The notes: generated from the letters alone by a model not told the origin. Shown: positions 7,981 to 15,707, numbered from the stretch's first letter. The stretch: 15,921 nucleotides of DNA from Bacteroidota bacterium (GCA_023418255.1 JAEZZZ010000074.1:1-15921); one strand, 5' to 3'. Program-made: numbers and translations.

Positions 7981-10569
7981 ATGAATTTTAACAACTTTAC
8001 AATCAAAGCGCAAGAAGCGCTGCAAAAAGCCATTGACATGGCACAAGCGCGCAGCCAGCAAATGATTGAGCCGGCACACGTGCTGAAAGGCATCATGATA
8101 GTAGGTGCCAATGTAACTCAATTTTTGTTTCAAAAATTGGGAGTTAATCCTACGACACTCGAAACGGTTATCGACAGAGAAATCGAGTCTTATCCTCGTG
8201 TGTCGGGTGGCGACCCTATGTTGAGTCGCGAAACCAATGCCGTATTTACCAAAGCATCCGATTTTGCAAGCAAAATGGGCGACCAATATGTGTCGCTGGA
8301 ACATCTTTTGCTAGCTCTGATCGAGGAAAAAAGCAATGTGTCCAAAATCATGCACGACGCGGGTATCACAAAAAATCACCTTCAACAAGCAATCAACGAA
8401 TTGCGCAAAGGCGAAAAGGTGACAAGCCAATCGGCGGAAGATACCTATCAAGCGTTGAGCAAATACGCGGTGAATCTGATTGAGAAAGCGCGCACCGGCA
8501 AGCTCGATCCGGTAATCGGACGCGACGATGAAATCCGTCGAGTGTTGCAGATATTGAGTCGTCGCACCAAAAACAATCCCATTCTTATCGGTGAGCCGGG
8601 AACAGGAAAAACAGCCATTGCCGAAGGTTTGGCACACCGCATCATCCGCGGCGACGTGCCGGAAAACCTGAAAAGCAAGCAAATCTATTCATTGGATATG
8701 GGGGCGCTTATCGCCGGTGCCAAATATAAGGGAGAGTTTGAAGAACGCCTGAAATCGGTTATTAACGAAGTGGTGAAATCTGATGGAGAGATTATTCTCT
8801 TTATTGACGAGATTCACACACTTGTCGGTGCGGGTAAGGGTGAAGGCGCGATGGATGCCGCCAATATCCTGAAACCCGCGTTGGCGCGTGGCGAGTTGCG
8901 TGCAATTGGTGCCACTACGTTGGACGAATATCAAAAATATTTTGAGAAAGACAAAGCTTTGGAGCGTCGTTTTCAAATCGTGATGGTGGACGAACCCAAC
9001 GAGGCGGATAGTATTTCTATATTGCGTGGCTTGAAGGAGAAATATGAAAATCATCACAAGGTGCGCATCAAAGACGAAGCTATTATCGCTGCCGTGCAGC
9101 TCTCGCATCGCTATATCACCGACCGTTTTTTGCCGGACAAAGCCATCGATTTGATGGACGAAGCGGCGGCAAAATTGCGCATGGAAGTGGATTCCGTTCC
9201 ATATGAATTGGATGAAATACAACGTCGTATCAAACAATTGGAAATAGAACGCGAAGCCATCCGCAGAGAAAATGATAAAGACAAAGAGGAGGCTTTGAGC
9301 AAACAGATTGAAAATCTGAAAGCGGAAGAGAATGAATACAAGGCGAAATGGCAATCGGAAAAAGAGTTGATTAATAAGATACAACAAAATAAAATCGATA
9401 TTGAAGACGCTAAATTTCAGGCCGAAAAAGCTGAACGTGAAGGCGATTACGGAAAGGTTGCCGAGTTGCGCTACGGCAAAATAAAAGAGAAAGAATCTGA
9501 AATTGAAGCATTGAAAGAAGCGTTGCACGAGCGACAGGGAAGCCACGCCATGATTAAGGAAGAGGTGGAAGCCGAAGATATAGCCGATGTGGTATCGCGT
9601 TGGACGGGTATTCCCGTAAACAAGATGCTGCAAAGCGAGCGCGAAAAACTTCTCTTCCTAGAAGACGAATTGCATAAGCGTGTCATCGGTCAAGATGAGG
9701 CTATTGCCGCCGTGTCGGATGCGGTGCGCCGCAGTCGTGCAGGATTGAGCGATCCTAAAAGACCGATTGGCTCGTTTATTTTCCTGGGAACGACCGGAGT
9801 CGGAAAAACTGAGTTGGCAAAAGCATTGGCGGAATATCTTTTTGACGACGAAAATATGATGACACGCATCGACATGAGCGAATATCAAGAGAAGTTCAGT
9901 GCCACGCGCTTAATTGGCGCGCCCCCCGGATATGTGGGCTATGACGAAGGAGGACAACTCACGGAGGCCGTACGACGCAAACCCTATTCCGTAGTGCTTT
10001 TCGATGAAGTCGAAAAAGCGCATCCCGATGTGTTCAATGTGCTGTTGCAAGTGCTGGACGATGGGCGATTGACCGATAATAAAGGACGACAAGTGAATTT
10101 CAAAAACACCATCATTATTATGACGTCCAACATGGGCTCGAATATGATTCGCGAACGCTTCGAAAAAATCGACGCAAATAATCGTGAAACGATTATCGAA
10201 CAAACCAAAACGGAGGTGATGAATATGTTGAAACAAACCATTCGTCCCGAATTTTTGAACCGTATCGACGACATTATCATGTTCGCGCCGTTGCGCGAAG
10301 ACGAAATCGATCAAATCGTTCGTCTGCAACTGGACGGTATCAAAAAGATGCTTGCCAAAAACGGCATCGAACTTCGATACAGCGATGAGGCGTCGCGCGC
10401 CATATCTCGCGCCGGGTTCGACCCCGAATTTGGTGCTCGTCCCGTGAAACGTGTTATTCAGCGCCAGGTACTCAACCAATTGTCGAAAGATATTTTGGCA
10501 GGAAAAGTAGACAAATCGAAACCCATCGAAATTGATGCGACAGACGATGCTATATTCTTTAAAAATTAA
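7981..10569 (+). CDS. clpB: ATP-dependent disaggregase ClpB (Hsp100)
   Basis: ClpB is a cytoplasmic hexameric AAA+ machine that works with DnaK/DnaJ/GrpE to pull proteins out of aggregates after stress. The product from ATG 7981 has 862 residues, a typical length, and starts with the Clp N-domain motif Thr-x-Lys-Ala-Gln-Glu-Ala-Leu. A purine-rich AGGAG at 7966-7970, 10 nt upstream, supports this start over an earlier in-frame ATG at 7882. Domains: N-domain to about 145; AAA1 with Walker A Gly-Glu-Pro-Gly-Thr-Gly-Lys-Thr (204-211) and Walker B Asp276-Glu277; a charged coiled-coil middle domain at about 405-525; and AAA2 with Walker A at 603-610 (Lys609) and Walker B Asp675-Glu676. The long middle domain distinguishes ClpB from ClpA and ClpC. 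Walker A2 has Thr where many bacteria have Pro (Gly-Thr-Thr-Gly-Val-Gly-Lys-Thr), which should be harmless. No CIRCE element was seen upstream. The gene appears monocistronic. Confidence 0.98.
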   Translation: MNFNNFTIKAQEALQKAIDMAQARSQQMIEPAHVLKGIMIVGANVTQFLFQKLGVNPTTLETVIDREIESYPRVSGGDPMLSRETNAVFTKASDFASKMGDQYVSLEHLLLALIEEKSNVSKIMHDAGITKNHLQQAINELRKGEKVTSQSAEDTYQALSKYAVNLIEKARTGKLDPVIGRDDEIRRVLQILSRRTKNNPILIGEPGTGKTAIAEGLAHRIIRGDVPENLKSKQIYSLDMGALIAGAKYKGEFEERLKSVINEVVKSDGEIILFIDEIHTLVGAGKGEGAMDAANILKPALARGELRAIGATTLDEYQKYFEKDKALERRFQIVMVDEPNEADSISILRGLKEKYENHHKVRIKDEAIIAAVQLSHRYITDRFLPDKAIDLMDEAAAKLRMEVDSVPYELDEIQRRIKQLEIEREAIRRENDKDKEEALSKQIENLKAEENEYKAKWQSEKELINKIQQNKIDIEDAKFQAEKAEREGDYGKVAELRYGKIKEKESEIEALKEALHERQGSHAMIKEEVEAEDIADVVSRWTGIPVNKMLQSEREKLLFLEDELHKRVIGQDEAIAAVSDAVRRSRAGLSDPKRPIGSFIFLGTTGVGKTELAKALAEYLFDDENMMTRIDMSEYQEKFSATRLIGAPPGYVGYDEGGQLTEAVRRKPYSVVLFDEVEKAHPDVFNVLLQVLDDGRLTDNKGRQVNFKNTIIIMTSNMGSNMIRERFEKIDANNRETIIEQTKTEVMNMLKQTIRPEFLNRIDDIIMFAPLREDEIDQIVRLQLDGIKKMLAKNGIELRYSDEASRAISRAGFDPEFGARPVKRVIQRQVLNQLSKDILAGKVDKSKPIEIDATDDAIFFKN

Positions 10570-10594
10570 CTTTTGATATTTTTGGGATATTTTA

Positions 10595-10630
10595 GGCAAA
10601 AACGCCCACTTAGGGGCGTTTTTGCCTTTT
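10595..10630 (+). terminator. Intrinsic terminator of clpB
   Basis: A perfect 13-bp stem pairs GGCAAAAACGCCC (10595-10607) with its complement at 10614-10626 around a 6-nt loop. TTTT follows at 10627-10630. It starts 26 bp after the clpB stop codon. Confidence 0.92.
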
Positions 10631-10714
10631 CCGTCCTTTTTATATAGAGAGAAAAGTGCAAAGATATTTTGTTTGTTCTTTCAATCTAAAAATATCAGAT
10701 TTTCATATGAATGA

Positions 10715-10745
10715 TTTGCGGTGTTCAAAAAATATTGTAACTTTG
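10715..10745 (+). promoter_or_regulatory. Bacteroides-type promoter of the tRNA-Leu pair
   Basis: TTTG at 10715-10718 and TAACTTTG at 10738-10745 are separated by exactly 19 bp. This matches the Bacteroides sigma-ABfr consensus of a TTTG -33 box and a TAnnTTTG -7 box. The predicted start near 10750 gives a leader of about 70 nt before the first tRNA. Confidence 0.82.
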
Positions 10746-10798
10746 TGGCCACACAGTTCCGAAGCATCGCGATGCTCAAAAATTGACGATATGAACTG
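10744..10798 (+). repeat. Palindromes at the start and in the leader of the tRNA transcript
   Basis: TGTGGCCACA (10744-10753) is a 10-bp perfect palindrome overlapping the end of the -7 box and the predicted transcription start. AGCATCGCGATGCT (10763-10776) is a 14-bp perfect palindrome in the leader. CAGTTC (10754-10759) and GAACTG (10793-10798) are complementary and could close a larger stem around it. They may be protein-binding sites or processing hairpins; nothing here decides between these. Confidence 0.5.
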
Positions 10799-10822
10799 CT
10801 GTATAAATCAGACTTATTGTTC

Positions 10823-10906
10823 GCCCGGATGGCGAAATTGGTAGACGCGTTAGTTTCAGGGACTAGTGTTGGCAACAACGTGCAGGTTCGAGTCCTGTTC
10901 CGGGCA
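10823..10906 (+). tRNA. tRNA-Leu (anticodon CAG)
   Basis: An 84-nt class II tRNA. The acceptor stem is GCCCGGA (10823-10829) with TCCGGGC (10899-10905), and A is the discriminator. The anticodon stem TTAGT/ACTAG encloses the loop TTCAGGG, giving anticodon CAG, which reads CUG. The long variable arm GTTG-GCAA-CAAC is diagnostic of Leu/Ser-type tRNAs. The T-loop is TTCGAGT. CCA is not encoded. The gene is the first of a tandem pair, 11 nt before the next tRNA. Confidence 0.96.
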
Positions 10907-10917
10907 CTGCACAAAAT

Positions 10918-11001
10918 GCGCAGGTGGTGAAATTGGTATACACGCTACTTTGAGGGGGTAGTGCCGGTGACGGTGTGTGAGTTCGAGTCTCATCCTGCGC
11001 A
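10918..11001 (+). tRNA. tRNA-Leu (anticodon GAG)
   Basis: An 84-nt class II tRNA. The acceptor stem is GCGCAGG (10918-10924) with CCTGCGC (10994-11000), and A is the discriminator. The anticodon stem CTACT/GGTAG encloses TTGAGGG, giving anticodon GAG, which reads CUC and CUU. It has a long variable arm and a TTCGAGT T-loop. CCA is not encoded. It probably shares a transcript with the upstream tRNA-Leu(CAG); a six-T run begins two bases after its 3' end. Confidence 0.96.
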
Positions 11002-11150
11002 CTTTTTTATGCTCTCTGATTATCTCATGGTTTCATGATTAATACGATTGTTTTTCTTCAACAAAGAGATTGAAGTTATGGTTAATTTCCAGTATTCTTG
11101 CGAGTCTTCTTTCGGAATCAAGTCTTATCATCTAAATAAATACGCATACT

Positions 11151-12641
11151 ATGAAAAAGATTTTGACTGCCGCTCAAATCAGAGAAATCGATAAAAAAAC
11201 ACTGCAACACCGTTCTATTTCTTCCTTACAGTTGATGCAACAAGCATCGCAAGCCTTTGTTGAATGGTTTATTCAAAAATTTGACTGCCCGCATATTTCT
11301 ATTGCCGTGTTTTCCGGTGTTGGCAATAATGGTGGCGATGGATTGGTTATTTCACAACTTCTCACTGCACGAGGTTATAATGTCGTATCTTATGTGGTGG
11401 AATATAGTACAAAATATTCGGAGGAGTGTCGGCAGTATCTTAATAACCAGTCGTCTGACGTTTTCAGTAAAGTTATTCAACTCGAGGATCAAATTCCCCC
11501 ACTTATCGGGTATGATGTTATCATTGATGCGCTTTTTGGCACCGGACTGTCACGAGAGATAAGTGGTTTGTCGGCATCGGTTATCAAAAAAATGAATGAA
11601 AGTAAAAAGACGATTGTCAGCGTTGATGTGCCATCGGGACTATTTCTTGACAGAAAAACCAAGGTTGCCGTTCATGCAGATTACACTGTTTCATTTCAAA
11701 TTCCTAAACTCGCTTTTTACATGGCGGACAATGCCGATTATTGTGGAGAACTTGTTTATGTTGATATTGGGTTGAGTTCCAAAGCCATCGGTAAGGCAGA
11801 AACTCATATTTATCTGACCGATACAGAGGATATCAGAACACGATTGAAACCACTGAATAGGTTTGCGCATAAGGGAACACAAGGGCATGCGCTTATTGTT
11901 GGCGGAAGCAAAGGCAAAATGGGAGCGGTGTGTCTTGCCGCCAAAGCGGCACTTGTAAGCGGTTGTGGTTTGGTGACTTCTTATGTACCTTCGTGTGGAA
12001 CGCGGATTGTGCAAACCAATTTTATTGAGGGCATGGTGGTCGAAGACGCGTCAAGCGACCACATTTCCGACATCTCTTTTCCCATCTCACCAAACGCTAT
12101 TGGAGTGGGAGTGGGCATGGGTAAACATGAGCAGACGTGGCATGCGCTTCATCGATTTTTAGAAAATAACCGACAACCGTTGGTGATTGATGCCGACGCG
12201 TTAAATATATTGGCTCAACACAACGAGTTGATTCCGCTGCTTCCTGAAAAAGCGATTCTGACCCCACATTCCAAAGAGTTAGAGCGACTTGTCGGAAAGT
12301 GGTCAAATTGGGTAGATATGATTCAACGGGCAACGCGATGGGTGAAAGAGTATCGTGTCATTATGGTGCTAAAAGGAGCTTATACGCTTGTTGTCGACGG
12401 AGAAAGCATATATGTAAATCCCACAGGAACAGCTGCGTTAGCAACCGCCGGAAGTGGCGACGTACTTACCGGTATCATCACCGGATTGTTGGCTCAGGGA
12501 TATGACGCTTTGGATGCAGCGCGAATTGGCGTTTTTTTGCATGGATTGACTGCCTCTATTTCCGCGCATGAAATTCATCCTCATTGCTTCACGGCATCGG
12601 ATATTATTCGGTATATGGGGAGGGCATATTTTTCCTTGTAG
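11151..12641 (+). CDS. nnr: Bifunctional NAD(P)H-hydrate epimerase / ADP-dependent NAD(P)H-hydrate dehydratase
   Basis: This cytoplasmic enzyme repairs hydrated NADH and NADPH. The N-terminal YjeF-N (NnrE) domain interconverts the R and S hydrates, and the C-terminal ribokinase-like (NnrD) domain dehydrates the S form using ADP. At 496 residues it is a full-length fusion. The N-domain, about residues 1-215, shows Gly-Val-Gly-Asn-Asn-Gly-Gly-Asp-Gly (56-64), Asp-Ala-Leu-Phe-Gly-Thr-Gly (from 126) and Val-Asp-Val-Pro-Ser-Gly (Asp159). The C-domain starts with the substrate-loop Lys-Gly-x-x-Gly before Val-Gly-Gly-Ser (around 250). It continues with Asp-Ala-Asp-Ala-Leu-Asn and Leu-Thr-Pro-His-x-x-Glu, and ends in the Gly-Ser-Gly-Asp catalytic signature at Asp437. 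Both active sites look intact. The start is an ATG followed by a Lys-Lys, and no upstream alternative was needed. Transcription probably ends at the terminator shared with the opposing operon. Confidence 0.97.
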   Translation: MKKILTAAQIREIDKKTLQHRSISSLQLMQQASQAFVEWFIQKFDCPHISIAVFSGVGNNGGDGLVISQLLTARGYNVVSYVVEYSTKYSEECRQYLNNQSSDVFSKVIQLEDQIPPLIGYDVIIDALFGTGLSREISGLSASVIKKMNESKKTIVSVDVPSGLFLDRKTKVAVHADYTVSFQIPKLAFYMADNADYCGELVYVDIGLSSKAIGKAETHIYLTDTEDIRTRLKPLNRFAHKGTQGHALIVGGSKGKMGAVCLAAKAALVSGCGLVTSYVPSCGTRIVQTNFIEGMVVEDASSDHISDISFPISPNAIGVGVGMGKHEQTWHALHRFLENNRQPLVIDADALNILAQHNELIPLLPEKAILTPHSKELERLVGKWSNWVDMIQRATRWVKEYRVIMVLKGAYTLVVDGESIYVNPTGTAALATAGSGDVLTGIITGLLAQGYDALDAARIGVFLHGLTASISAHEIHPHCFTASDIIRYMGRAYFSL

Positions 12642-12660
12642 ATTCAATCTTTGCAAAAGA

Positions 12661-12701
12661 AAAACGGACTGCCTAATTTTTGCATGAAGCAGTCCGCTTT
12701 T
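12661..12701. terminator. Bidirectional intrinsic terminator between convergent genes
   Basis: CGGACTGC (12665-12672) pairs with GCAGTCCG (12689-12696) around a 16-nt loop. An A-run lies on the left and TTTT (12698-12701) on the right, so both transcripts gain a T-tract. It starts 20 bp after the hydrate-repair gene and 33 bp past the stop of the opposing beta-propeller gene. Confidence 0.85.
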
Positions 12702-12733
12702 ATAACAATTCCCTAAAAGAGTATGTTTTATGT

Positions 12734-13852
12734 TTATTTACATTCTACTTTAAACAGTACGGGATTGCCTTCGTTTCCACCAAAAAGTTGAAACTCATCG
12801 ACCTCTTCTTGCAACAATAGTCCATAGACAACATTGCCTTCTACATATTTGGGCCATAAACACAATTCTTTACCTTCATAGTTCATTTTTACGCCATAAA
12901 AATCAGCGCCGGAAGAGGCTGTGTTTCGATAAAGCAGTTCGTCTTTCGTATAGTCCCAAACATCAAAATACATCTTTTTGTCGTAGAAGTACTGTAAGAA
13001 GACAACTTTGTCGGTAAAGTCCGCGTACAGGTTATTCACATATCTATTTGCTTCTGATTCTCTTGATAGATTATTTCTTATCTCTTCCGGAATCAATAAA
13101 GATTTTAGTTTAAACTGCAAATACAAAGAAATTTCATCTTTCGAGATTTCATAAATGTTCTGTGGCTCGTCAGTCCAAGTATAGCAGCGCCCATCAAGTT
13201 TTCGTTCAAAATCGCCTACCCTTATAAAATCCGATTTTCCGGGAGTCTTTTCTCGATGAAAAAAGAATTTAAGCGGCTTCCATTCCTTATCGTAGTAGGT
13301 AATTTCATACTTCCCCCTAGACGGAAAATTATAGCCCCAATAACCGTCAGGTGTTAGTGCAATCGAAGCAATGGAGTCATTCTTTAATTCAGAAATATAC
13401 GATCCGTCAAAATTGTAGATAAAGATTTTCTTTTTGTTAAAATCCGGGATATATACTTTTCGAGACATCGGATCGATATCCAAACTGAAGATACAACTAT
13501 ATTCCTCCGGTCCATCACCTATGCGATCCACTTTAGAGAGAAAACGCCCATTTTCGGCATCAAAAAAGTAGAGCGCGTTATTATTCGTGATTGCAATATA
13601 GTCAGAAGTAACCTGAACAATAGATCCTTCGCTCAACATCGACTCTTCCGTAGTCTGAAGAGGAATTAATTTAACCTCTTTCAGATACTTATCCCGTAGG
13701 GTCTTGTTACTTTTCTTCTCATTCTTTAAAATAGATTCTTCTAAAGAAACGGTAAACTTTGCCGCTAAATTTGTAGTCTTAGCACGCTCTTTACAGCCCT
13801 GTATCACAAGACTAAAAAATAGAACTAAAAATAACGTGTTTTTTTTATTCAT
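12734..13852 (-). CDS. 6-bladed beta-propeller lipoprotein
   Basis: The 372-residue product has a lipoprotein signal: Asn-Lys-Lys, a hydrophobic core, then Ile-Gln-Gly-Cys with Cys20. The mature protein matches the Bacteroidota 6-bladed beta-propeller family. It has repeated Tyr/Phe-rich strands, Ile-Pro-Leu-Gln-Thr near residue 62, and the family signature Arg-Ile-Gly-Asp-Gly-Pro-Glu-Glu-Tyr around 110-120. Each blade begins with a pattern like Leu-Tyr-Phe-Phe-Asp or Ile-Phe-Ile-Tyr-Asn-Phe-Asp-Gly. No catalytic residues are recognisable. Such proteins are usually considered binding or scaffold modules of unknown ligand. It is the last gene of a four-gene operon, and its ATG overlaps the end of the preceding gene by 8 bp, which suggests translational coupling. 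Family call is firm; function is unknown. Confidence 0.85.
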   Translation of the reverse strand: MNKKNTLFLVLFFSLVIQGCKERAKTTNLAAKFTVSLEESILKNEKKSNKTLRDKYLKEVKLIPLQTTEESMLSEGSIVQVTSDYIAITNNNALYFFDAENGRFLSKVDRIGDGPEEYSCIFSLDIDPMSRKVYIPDFNKKKIFIYNFDGSYISELKNDSIASIALTPDGYWGYNFPSRGKYEITYYDKEWKPLKFFFHREKTPGKSDFIRVGDFERKLDGRCYTWTDEPQNIYEISKDEISLYLQFKLKSLLIPEEIRNNLSRESEANRYVNNLYADFTDKVVFLQYFYDKKMYFDVWDYTKDELLYRNTASSGADFYGVKMNYEGKELCLWPKYVEGNVVYGLLLQEEVDEFQLFGGNEGNPVLFKVECK

Positions 13853-14285
13853 GATTCAACGATTTTAAACTATTTTCTGTAGGTGATTCGTATGTGATTT
13901 TTCTGATTTTTTTATTTGCCAAATGAAGAACACATGGATAGATTGTTGCATTTTTGTCAATATAATAGTTTGGGACAAAATTAAGTGAATCAATAAAAGT
14001 ATTCGTTTCATTAATCTCTAATCTATATCTCAATTCTTTAACAGAAGTGACCGATGTAAATATGAAATAATATCTAGTATTGTTTTTATGCTTCAAATAA
14101 AATTCTTCGGCATAGGAGATACAACCGCCGCATCCTTGATTCGGAATAATTATAACAGCATCTTTATTTAAGATAGATTCAAAATGTTTGTGAAGCATTC
14201 TTTCAAAATGTGAAGATTGGCCTGATTTATAGCAACTCACTATAAAAACCGGTAATAGTAAAAAGCATAATGCATACTTTCTCAT
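13845..14285 (-). CDS. Small lipoprotein with a Cys-Gly-Gly-Cys motif, thioredoxin-like by inference
   Basis: This 146-residue protein of unproven function starts with a lipoprotein signal ending Ile-Val-Ser-Cys (Cys18). After a helix-like stretch, residues 44-55 read Val-Ile-Ile-Ile-Pro-Asn-Gln-Gly-Cys-Gly-Gly-Cys. That is a hydrophobic strand followed by a Cys-X-X-Cys (Cys52, Cys55) at the start of a helix, the layout of a thioredoxin-fold active site. The canonical Gly-Pro between the cysteines and a clear cis-Pro motif are not obvious, although Val-Pro-Asn-Tyr-Tyr-Ile-Asp near residues 104-110 could supply a cis-Pro loop. A redox or metal-binding role outside the cytoplasm is an inference. 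The start overlaps the end of the DUF4221 gene by 4 bp (ATGA), and the stop lies inside the beta-propeller gene, so all three are probably translated in a coupled way. Confidence 0.78.
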   Translation of the reverse strand: MRKYALCFLLLPVFIVSCYKSGQSSHFERMLHKHFESILNKDAVIIIPNQGCGGCISYAEEFYLKHKNNTRYYFIFTSVTSVKELRYRLEINETNTFIDSLNFVPNYYIDKNATIYPCVLHLANKKIRKITYESPTENSLKSLNHE

Positions 14286-15400
14286 AACTTTTTTAATTGA
14301 TAAATATCAAAAACCAACACATCTTCTGTTGTTCTCTTCGGGATGTGAAGCCCTTCCTTGGAAACAAACATCGTATATCTATAATTTAAATTACACGCTC
14401 CAATATAGGTTTCGCCTAAAATTTCAAACTTATTATTTAAAATTGTGATAAAAATAGGTTTCTGCCATCCGATCATTTGGGTAAATTCTGTGCCTTTCTC
14501 TATGACTCTATAATAAACATCTTGATATTTGTCATATAGAAGTCGGCCGTAACTATCTGTTTCAACGAAATGCTGGATCGCTAAATTTGAATTGTTTTTT
14601 TTAATCGAAGAATTTAGATAATATGTAGATTGAATATGTTTACTTCCCGATTCTATAATTTCTATTTGCTTACTGATAGGATCAACAGAAAAAAGAGAAT
14701 GTTCTGCCGGAAAACTTACTATAAACAATTTTTTTATAGGATTATAAGCCGCATAAACCCAACGAAAAAGAGCTCCTCCCCAATTCTTCTTATATATTTC
14801 GGGATAAGGAACATAAAAAGAATACTTCCTTGTGTTTAAATCCAATTGTCCCATCACATGCCGCTTATCATATCCTCCCTCGCCTGCTCTATGACCAAAA
14901 AAAGTGAGTTTGTTATCAAAAAAACAGACATCGGAAGTCTTTGTTATTGTAAAAGGAAAAAAAGGCTCCTCTTTTTCTTCTATTTTATAGCGCTCCAAAA
15001 CTGTACCGAGAGTGTCAACCAAACAAATTGAAGATTTTCCATAATCAAAAAGAAAGATCGTATCAAGGCTATTTATTAAAAAATTATTGGGAGAAATCGA
15101 TTTAAAAGCTATTTTTTTTATTAAATTAGATGATGAATAATCATACAAATACAATCTATTTTTAGATATAAAAGAAAAAGTATTTAGACTTTCATTAAAC
15201 TCTGCCGATGTAATAAGATGGCTGGTAATTTCATCCAAGGGAAAACTTTTATTTCCGGAATGACAAAGCTGAACAGAATCTTTAAAAACAAGATTTCCTT
15301 TATTCTCATAGCTTTTATAAATACTTTTTTTACAAGAAAAAAGCATAATAGTCATCAGCCCAACTGATAATGCGAATATAAGAGGAGCTTTTTTTTCCAT
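14282..15400 (-). CDS. DUF4221-family lipoprotein
   Basis: The 372-residue product has a lipoprotein signal ending Leu-Phe-Ser-Cys (Cys23). Its C-terminal half carries segments I recognise from DUF4221, an uncharacterised Bacteroidota family. These include Gly-Arg-Leu-Leu-Tyr-Asp-Lys-Tyr-x-Asp-Val-Tyr-Tyr-Arg, then Ile-Leu-Asn-Asn-Lys-Phe-Glu-Ile-Leu-Gly-Glu-Thr, then Met-Phe-Val-Ser-x-Glu-Gly-Leu-His-Ile. Alternating short beta-strands with Leu-Tyr-Leu-Tyr-Asp and Ile-Phe-Leu-Phe-Asp motifs suggest a propeller-like fold, which is inference. The coding sequence is visibly more A/T-rich than clpB or the hydrate-repair gene. It begins 15 bp after the small Cys-rich peptide gene and overlaps the next gene by 4 bp. 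The molecular role is unknown. Confidence 0.85.
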   Translation of the reverse strand: MEKKAPLIFALSVGLMTIMLFSCKKSIYKSYENKGNLVFKDSVQLCHSGNKSFPLDEITSHLITSAEFNESLNTFSFISKNRLYLYDYSSSNLIKKIAFKSISPNNFLINSLDTIFLFDYGKSSICLVDTLGTVLERYKIEEKEEPFFPFTITKTSDVCFFDNKLTFFGHRAGEGGYDKRHVMGQLDLNTRKYSFYVPYPEIYKKNWGGALFRWVYAAYNPIKKLFIVSFPAEHSLFSVDPISKQIEIIESGSKHIQSTYYLNSSIKKNNSNLAIQHFVETDSYGRLLYDKYQDVYYRVIEKGTEFTQMIGWQKPIFITILNNKFEILGETYIGACNLNYRYTMFVSKEGLHIPKRTTEDVLVFDIYQLKKL

Positions 15401-15415
15401 ACAAAAGATAGGAAA

Positions 15416-15649
15416 TTAATTTTGAATATCGTCTATTATAACTTCAACAACATCAACTCCTTTAACACAATTTGTTGAGGTAAGCAAGGAGGAGTTTTCA
15501 CAAAAATAAGAACTCCCGTCCGTAGTGCAATGTCCATTATTCTCCTTTGGCTTAGTTAAACATCCATGCTTGCTCTTGCCGGCCGCAAAAGTAGCGGAGA
15601 CCACGGACAAAACTAAAATTAGCGAAATGAATAATTCTCTCTTTTTCAT
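15416..15649 (-). CDS. Small exported four-cysteine peptide, NVEALA-like
   Basis: The ATG at 15649 gives 77 residues starting Met-Lys-Lys-Arg with a strong signal peptide. Cleavage is likely after Ala-Thr-Phe-Ala (about residue 22), leaving a peptide of about 55 residues. An ATG at 15706 is in frame but lies upstream of the predicted transcription start, so the shorter form is preferred. The mature part has four cysteines at 30, 41, 50 and 61, with spacing 10-8-10, enough for two disulfides. The tail is acidic (Asp-Val-Val-Glu-Val-Ile-Ile-Asp-Asp). Position and size resemble the NVEALA family of small Bacteroidota peptides, which often head operons with beta-propeller and DUF4221 lipoproteins. 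However, the name-giving Asn-Val-Glu-Ala-Leu-Ala box is absent. It is the first gene of the operon; the function is unknown. Confidence 0.75.
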   Translation of the reverse strand: MKKRELFISLILVLSVVSATFAAGKSKHGCLTKPKENNGHCTTDGSSYFCENSSLLTSTNCVKGVDVVEVIIDDIQN

Positions 15650-15676
15650 TTTTTTTTGTTTAATTAAACAATATTG

Positions 15677-15707
15677 CAAAACTATAACAAAATAACCAAA
15701 TGACAAA
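15677..15707 (-). promoter_or_regulatory. Bacteroides-type promoter of the exported-peptide operon
   Basis: Read on the - strand, TTTG (15707-15704) and TAGTTTTG (15684-15677) are separated by exactly 19 bp, a perfect match to the Bacteroides TTTG / TAnnTTTG consensus. The predicted start near 15670 leaves a leader of about 20 nt before the ATG at 15649. This position argues against the longer open frame starting at 15706. Confidence 0.82.

Noticed and set aside
8689..9633. Long open frame of 314 codons on the - strand
   Set aside because: It lies fully antisense inside clpB, and its translation shows no family motif. It is a by-product of clpB codon usage.
9910..10599. 229-codon open frame on the - strand
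   Set aside because: It is antisense to the end of clpB, would begin inside the clpB terminator, and shows no recognisable domain.
10656..10844. 62-codon open frame on the + strand
   Set aside because: It spans the tRNA promoter, the leader palindromes and the 5' end of tRNA-Leu(CAG), and it has no protein-like features.
11002..11150. Possible weak promoter for the hydrate-repair gene (ATTG 11069-11072, TATTCTTG 11093-11100)
   Set aside because: Both boxes deviate from consensus. Nothing else recognisable is seen in this gap apart from a T-run after the tRNA.
15650..15706. Upstream ATG at 15706 for the small Cys-rich peptide
   Set aside because: It falls at the promoter's -33 box, upstream of the predicted transcript start, and would mask the signal peptide.
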